Shown here: positions 7,384 to 8,461 of the stretch, piece after piece | How the letters are laid out: each line of letters starts with the position of its first letter | Position numbering within the stretch: the stretch's first letter is position 1 | Position numbers and translations under genes: made by a program | Notes under the pieces: model-generated | Seen by the model: the letters and a program-made list of their open reading frames with translations, nothing else | Databases searched by the model: none | Told to the model about the DNA's origin: nothing | Assembly (NCBI GenBank): GCA_902461025.1 | Contig: CABPWC010000069.1 | Coordinates: 1 to 8,461 of the forward strand | Direction: 5' to 3' | Origin: an uncultured Streptococcus sp. | GTDB taxonomy: Bacteria > Bacillota > Bacilli > Lactobacillales > Streptococcaceae | Length of the DNA stretch: 8,461 bases

Positions 7384-8340
7384 CTATTTTACCATAATTT
7401 TCAGGAAATAATGTTGATAAAAGGCAGGTGGATAGAGCTTTTGTTGCTGATTTTGTGGATTCAGTTCATAATAAGCCTGAAAGTTGCGGTAATAATCATA
7501 TAGATTTTGACTTATCTGACAAAAATGACCAGATTCTATCGGCCTTACTTGGGGATACCAGTCCTGAGTCTTCAAATTTAATAGGTTCTCTCCTCTCAAG
7601 TAAGCTTGGGCTTGTTGCTTCATCCAATAGGGATTTTGATAATAGAGTTGTTTTTGAATGTAACGACAAATATTCTTGTCCTGTTCGACAGAAAAAGCAG
7701 TTAGCTCTTGCTGCTGGTAGGGACTACGTAAAATTTCTAGGAGATTTCCTTTGCCGTAAGAAAATTCCTTGAGCTGATAATGGAGTTTCCCTTTCAAATC
7801 TTGGTGAAGGAGGTACTTGAGCCTCAAAACTTGTCTTTTATGGTCTAACTCCCAAAGATAAAATCCCATATTATGACTAAAATAAAGAAAATTTCTTTGA
7901 AGTTTAGTTAGTCGCTCTTTTAGCCAGAGCTTTTCTCCCAGTAGCCAAAGAACTTGAATTCCCAGACTTCGATAACCATTACTTCTCTCCCGTAAAAGTT
8001 CACAAGAAATAGGACTACACTGAACTTCCAGTGCTAATTGCTTATTGATAAAGATATCTGCGATTTGCTTAAGTTCAGGAATCGGATATTCCATTTCTAC
8101 TTCAGCATCTTTCTTAGCCCAATTTAAAAGTGCCACCTTATTTTCCAAATGTTCTGGTCCTTCATTCTCATGATAAAAATCACAACTTTTTAAACTTTCA
8201 TGCGCAAAATGAGTTCTTACATTTTTTCCTTTTTTCAAGCGAACACTCGTTCCGCAAGCTGGACAATAATAAGCTTGTTTCTTTACTTCATTCTCTAACG
8301 CGTTTATTAAATGACCTTTTTTATCTCTAGCTAAAAACAT
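7384..8340 (-). CDS. coiA: Competence protein CoiA
   Basis: Late competence protein required for efficient natural transformation; it acts after DNA uptake, at the stage of recombination of the incoming single strand. The 318-residue length is as expected. The N-terminal part has a zinc-finger-like pair YYCPACG (Cys26, Cys29) and THFAHES (His44, His47). A nuclease-like core follows with IADIFINKQLALEVQCS, where Asp95, Glu105 and Gln107 form a D-x9-ExQ arrangement like PD-(D/E)XK nucleases. A conserved HENEGPEHLENK stretch (57-68) lies between. The C-terminal half is variable and rich in Tyr, Gln and Leu. AAGGAG at 8346-8351, 5 nt upstream, fixes the start. A combox-like promoter at 8360-8367 places it under the competence sigma factor ComX. 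It heads the likely coiA-pepF-methyltransferase unit. Biochemical activity of the nuclease-like site is not something I can confirm. Confidence 0.95.
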   Translation of the reverse strand: MFLARDKKGHLINALENEVKKQAYYCPACGTSVRLKKGKNVRTHFAHESLKSCDFYHENEGPEHLENKVALLNWAKKDAEVEMEYPIPELKQIADIFINKQLALEVQCSPISCELLRERSNGYRSLGIQVLWLLGEKLWLKERLTKLQRNFLYFSHNMGFYLWELDHKRQVLRLKYLLHQDLKGKLHYQLKEFSYGKGNLLEILRSPYQQQELTAFSVEQDKNICRYIQKQLYYQNPYWMKQQAQAYLRGENLLNLKTQDWYPQVRPIESGHFCQISQNLYDYYRNFQAYYELNPQNQQQKLYPPAFYQHYFLKIMVK

Positions 8341-8359
8341 AAACTCTCCTTTTCTACTT

Positions 8360-8367
8360 TATTCGAA
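8360..8367 (-). promoter_or_regulatory. ComX-dependent combox (cin-box) of coiA
   Basis: The minus strand reads TTCGAATA, one mismatch from the streptococcal late-competence consensus TACGAATA, with T-rich sequence just upstream (CCTTTT). It stands 19 nt before the coiA start codon, leaving room for a short leader with the AAGGAG site. No ordinary TTGACA/TATAAT pair is evident here. ComX (SigX) recognition is known for coiA in the pneumococcus. Confidence 0.8.
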
Positions 8368-8380
8368 AAGGATTAGAAAA

Positions 8381-8461
8381 GAGAGTGGGACAGAAATCGG
8401 TAATTTGTTAGAATTCGATTTCGTCGTCCCACCTCCGCACAGTTGAGTAGGGCTGTAAAAG
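8381..8461. repeat. Partial mitis-group intergenic repeat with a hairpin, cut by the window edge
   Basis: The stretch is dominated by an imperfect inverted repeat. GTGGGAC (8385-8391) and GAAATCG (8393-8399) pair with CGATTTC (8416-8422) and GTCCCAC (8426-8432), leaving a small asymmetric bulge (A against GTC) and a 16-nt loop. It continues as CCTCCGCACAGTTGAGTAGG to the edge. I recall near-identical GTGGGACAGAAATCG intergenic sequences being frequent in mitis-group genomes, but I cannot name the family with certainty. On the minus strand the hairpin is followed by TCTCTTTTCT, so it may also act as a weak terminator shielding coiA from upstream transcription. Confidence 0.65.

Noticed and set aside
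7428..7772. Plus-strand open frame of 114 codons
   Set aside because: It lies antisense inside coiA, which has clear family motifs in its own frame. It has no convincing ribosome site or recognisable domain.
1..8461. Defence system, mobile element, CRISPR array or riboswitch
   Set aside because: I looked on both strands and found no transposase, integrase, repeat-spacer array, nuclease cassette or structured leader. The window is ordinary core chromosome.

Overview
The window looks like core chromosome of a mitis-group Streptococcus (S. mitis, S. oralis, S. pneumoniae or a close relative). The evidence is the gene content, the low-GC AT-rich spacers, AAGGAG-type ribosome binding sites, a ComX-type competence promoter in front of coiA, a CiaR-type box in front of prsA/ppmA, and a hairpin intergenic repeat of a kind I recall as common in this group. 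I see no phage, IS, CRISPR, tRNA or rRNA sequence, and no previously undescribed system. All six genes belong to recognisable families and all lie on the minus strand.

Reading in the direction of transcription, from high to low coordinates. (1) 8341-8461 holds part of an intergenic repeat with a long imperfect hairpin, then the late-competence promoter of coiA. (2) coiA, pepF and a SAM-dependent O-methyltransferase gene follow with gaps of 18 nt and 1 nt, so they look like one transcription unit opened by the competence sigma factor. (3) A 74-nt spacer carries a candidate CiaR-controlled promoter for prsA, which encodes a lipoprotein foldase with a threonine-rich C-terminal tail. prsA ends at a strong intrinsic terminator. 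(4) A 176-nt spacer holds that terminator and an extended -10 promoter for ftsW, the SEDS septal peptidoglycan glycosyltransferase. (5) ppc follows ftsW after 23 nt and runs off the left edge, lacking roughly its last 110 codons.

The genes fall into three functional groups. The first is DNA uptake and recombination (coiA) with co-transcribed peptide turnover and methyl transfer. The second is folding of secreted proteins outside the membrane (prsA), probably tuned by the CiaRH cell-envelope two-component system. The third is septal wall synthesis (ftsW) with anaplerotic oxaloacetate supply (ppc). The points most worth a second look are regulatory (the CiaR box, an inverted repeat at the likely prsA start site, the combox variant beside a hairpin repeat) and the repeat-built PrsA tail together with loss of the parvulin histidines. 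Coding density is high: no stretch over 300 bases lacks a gene.
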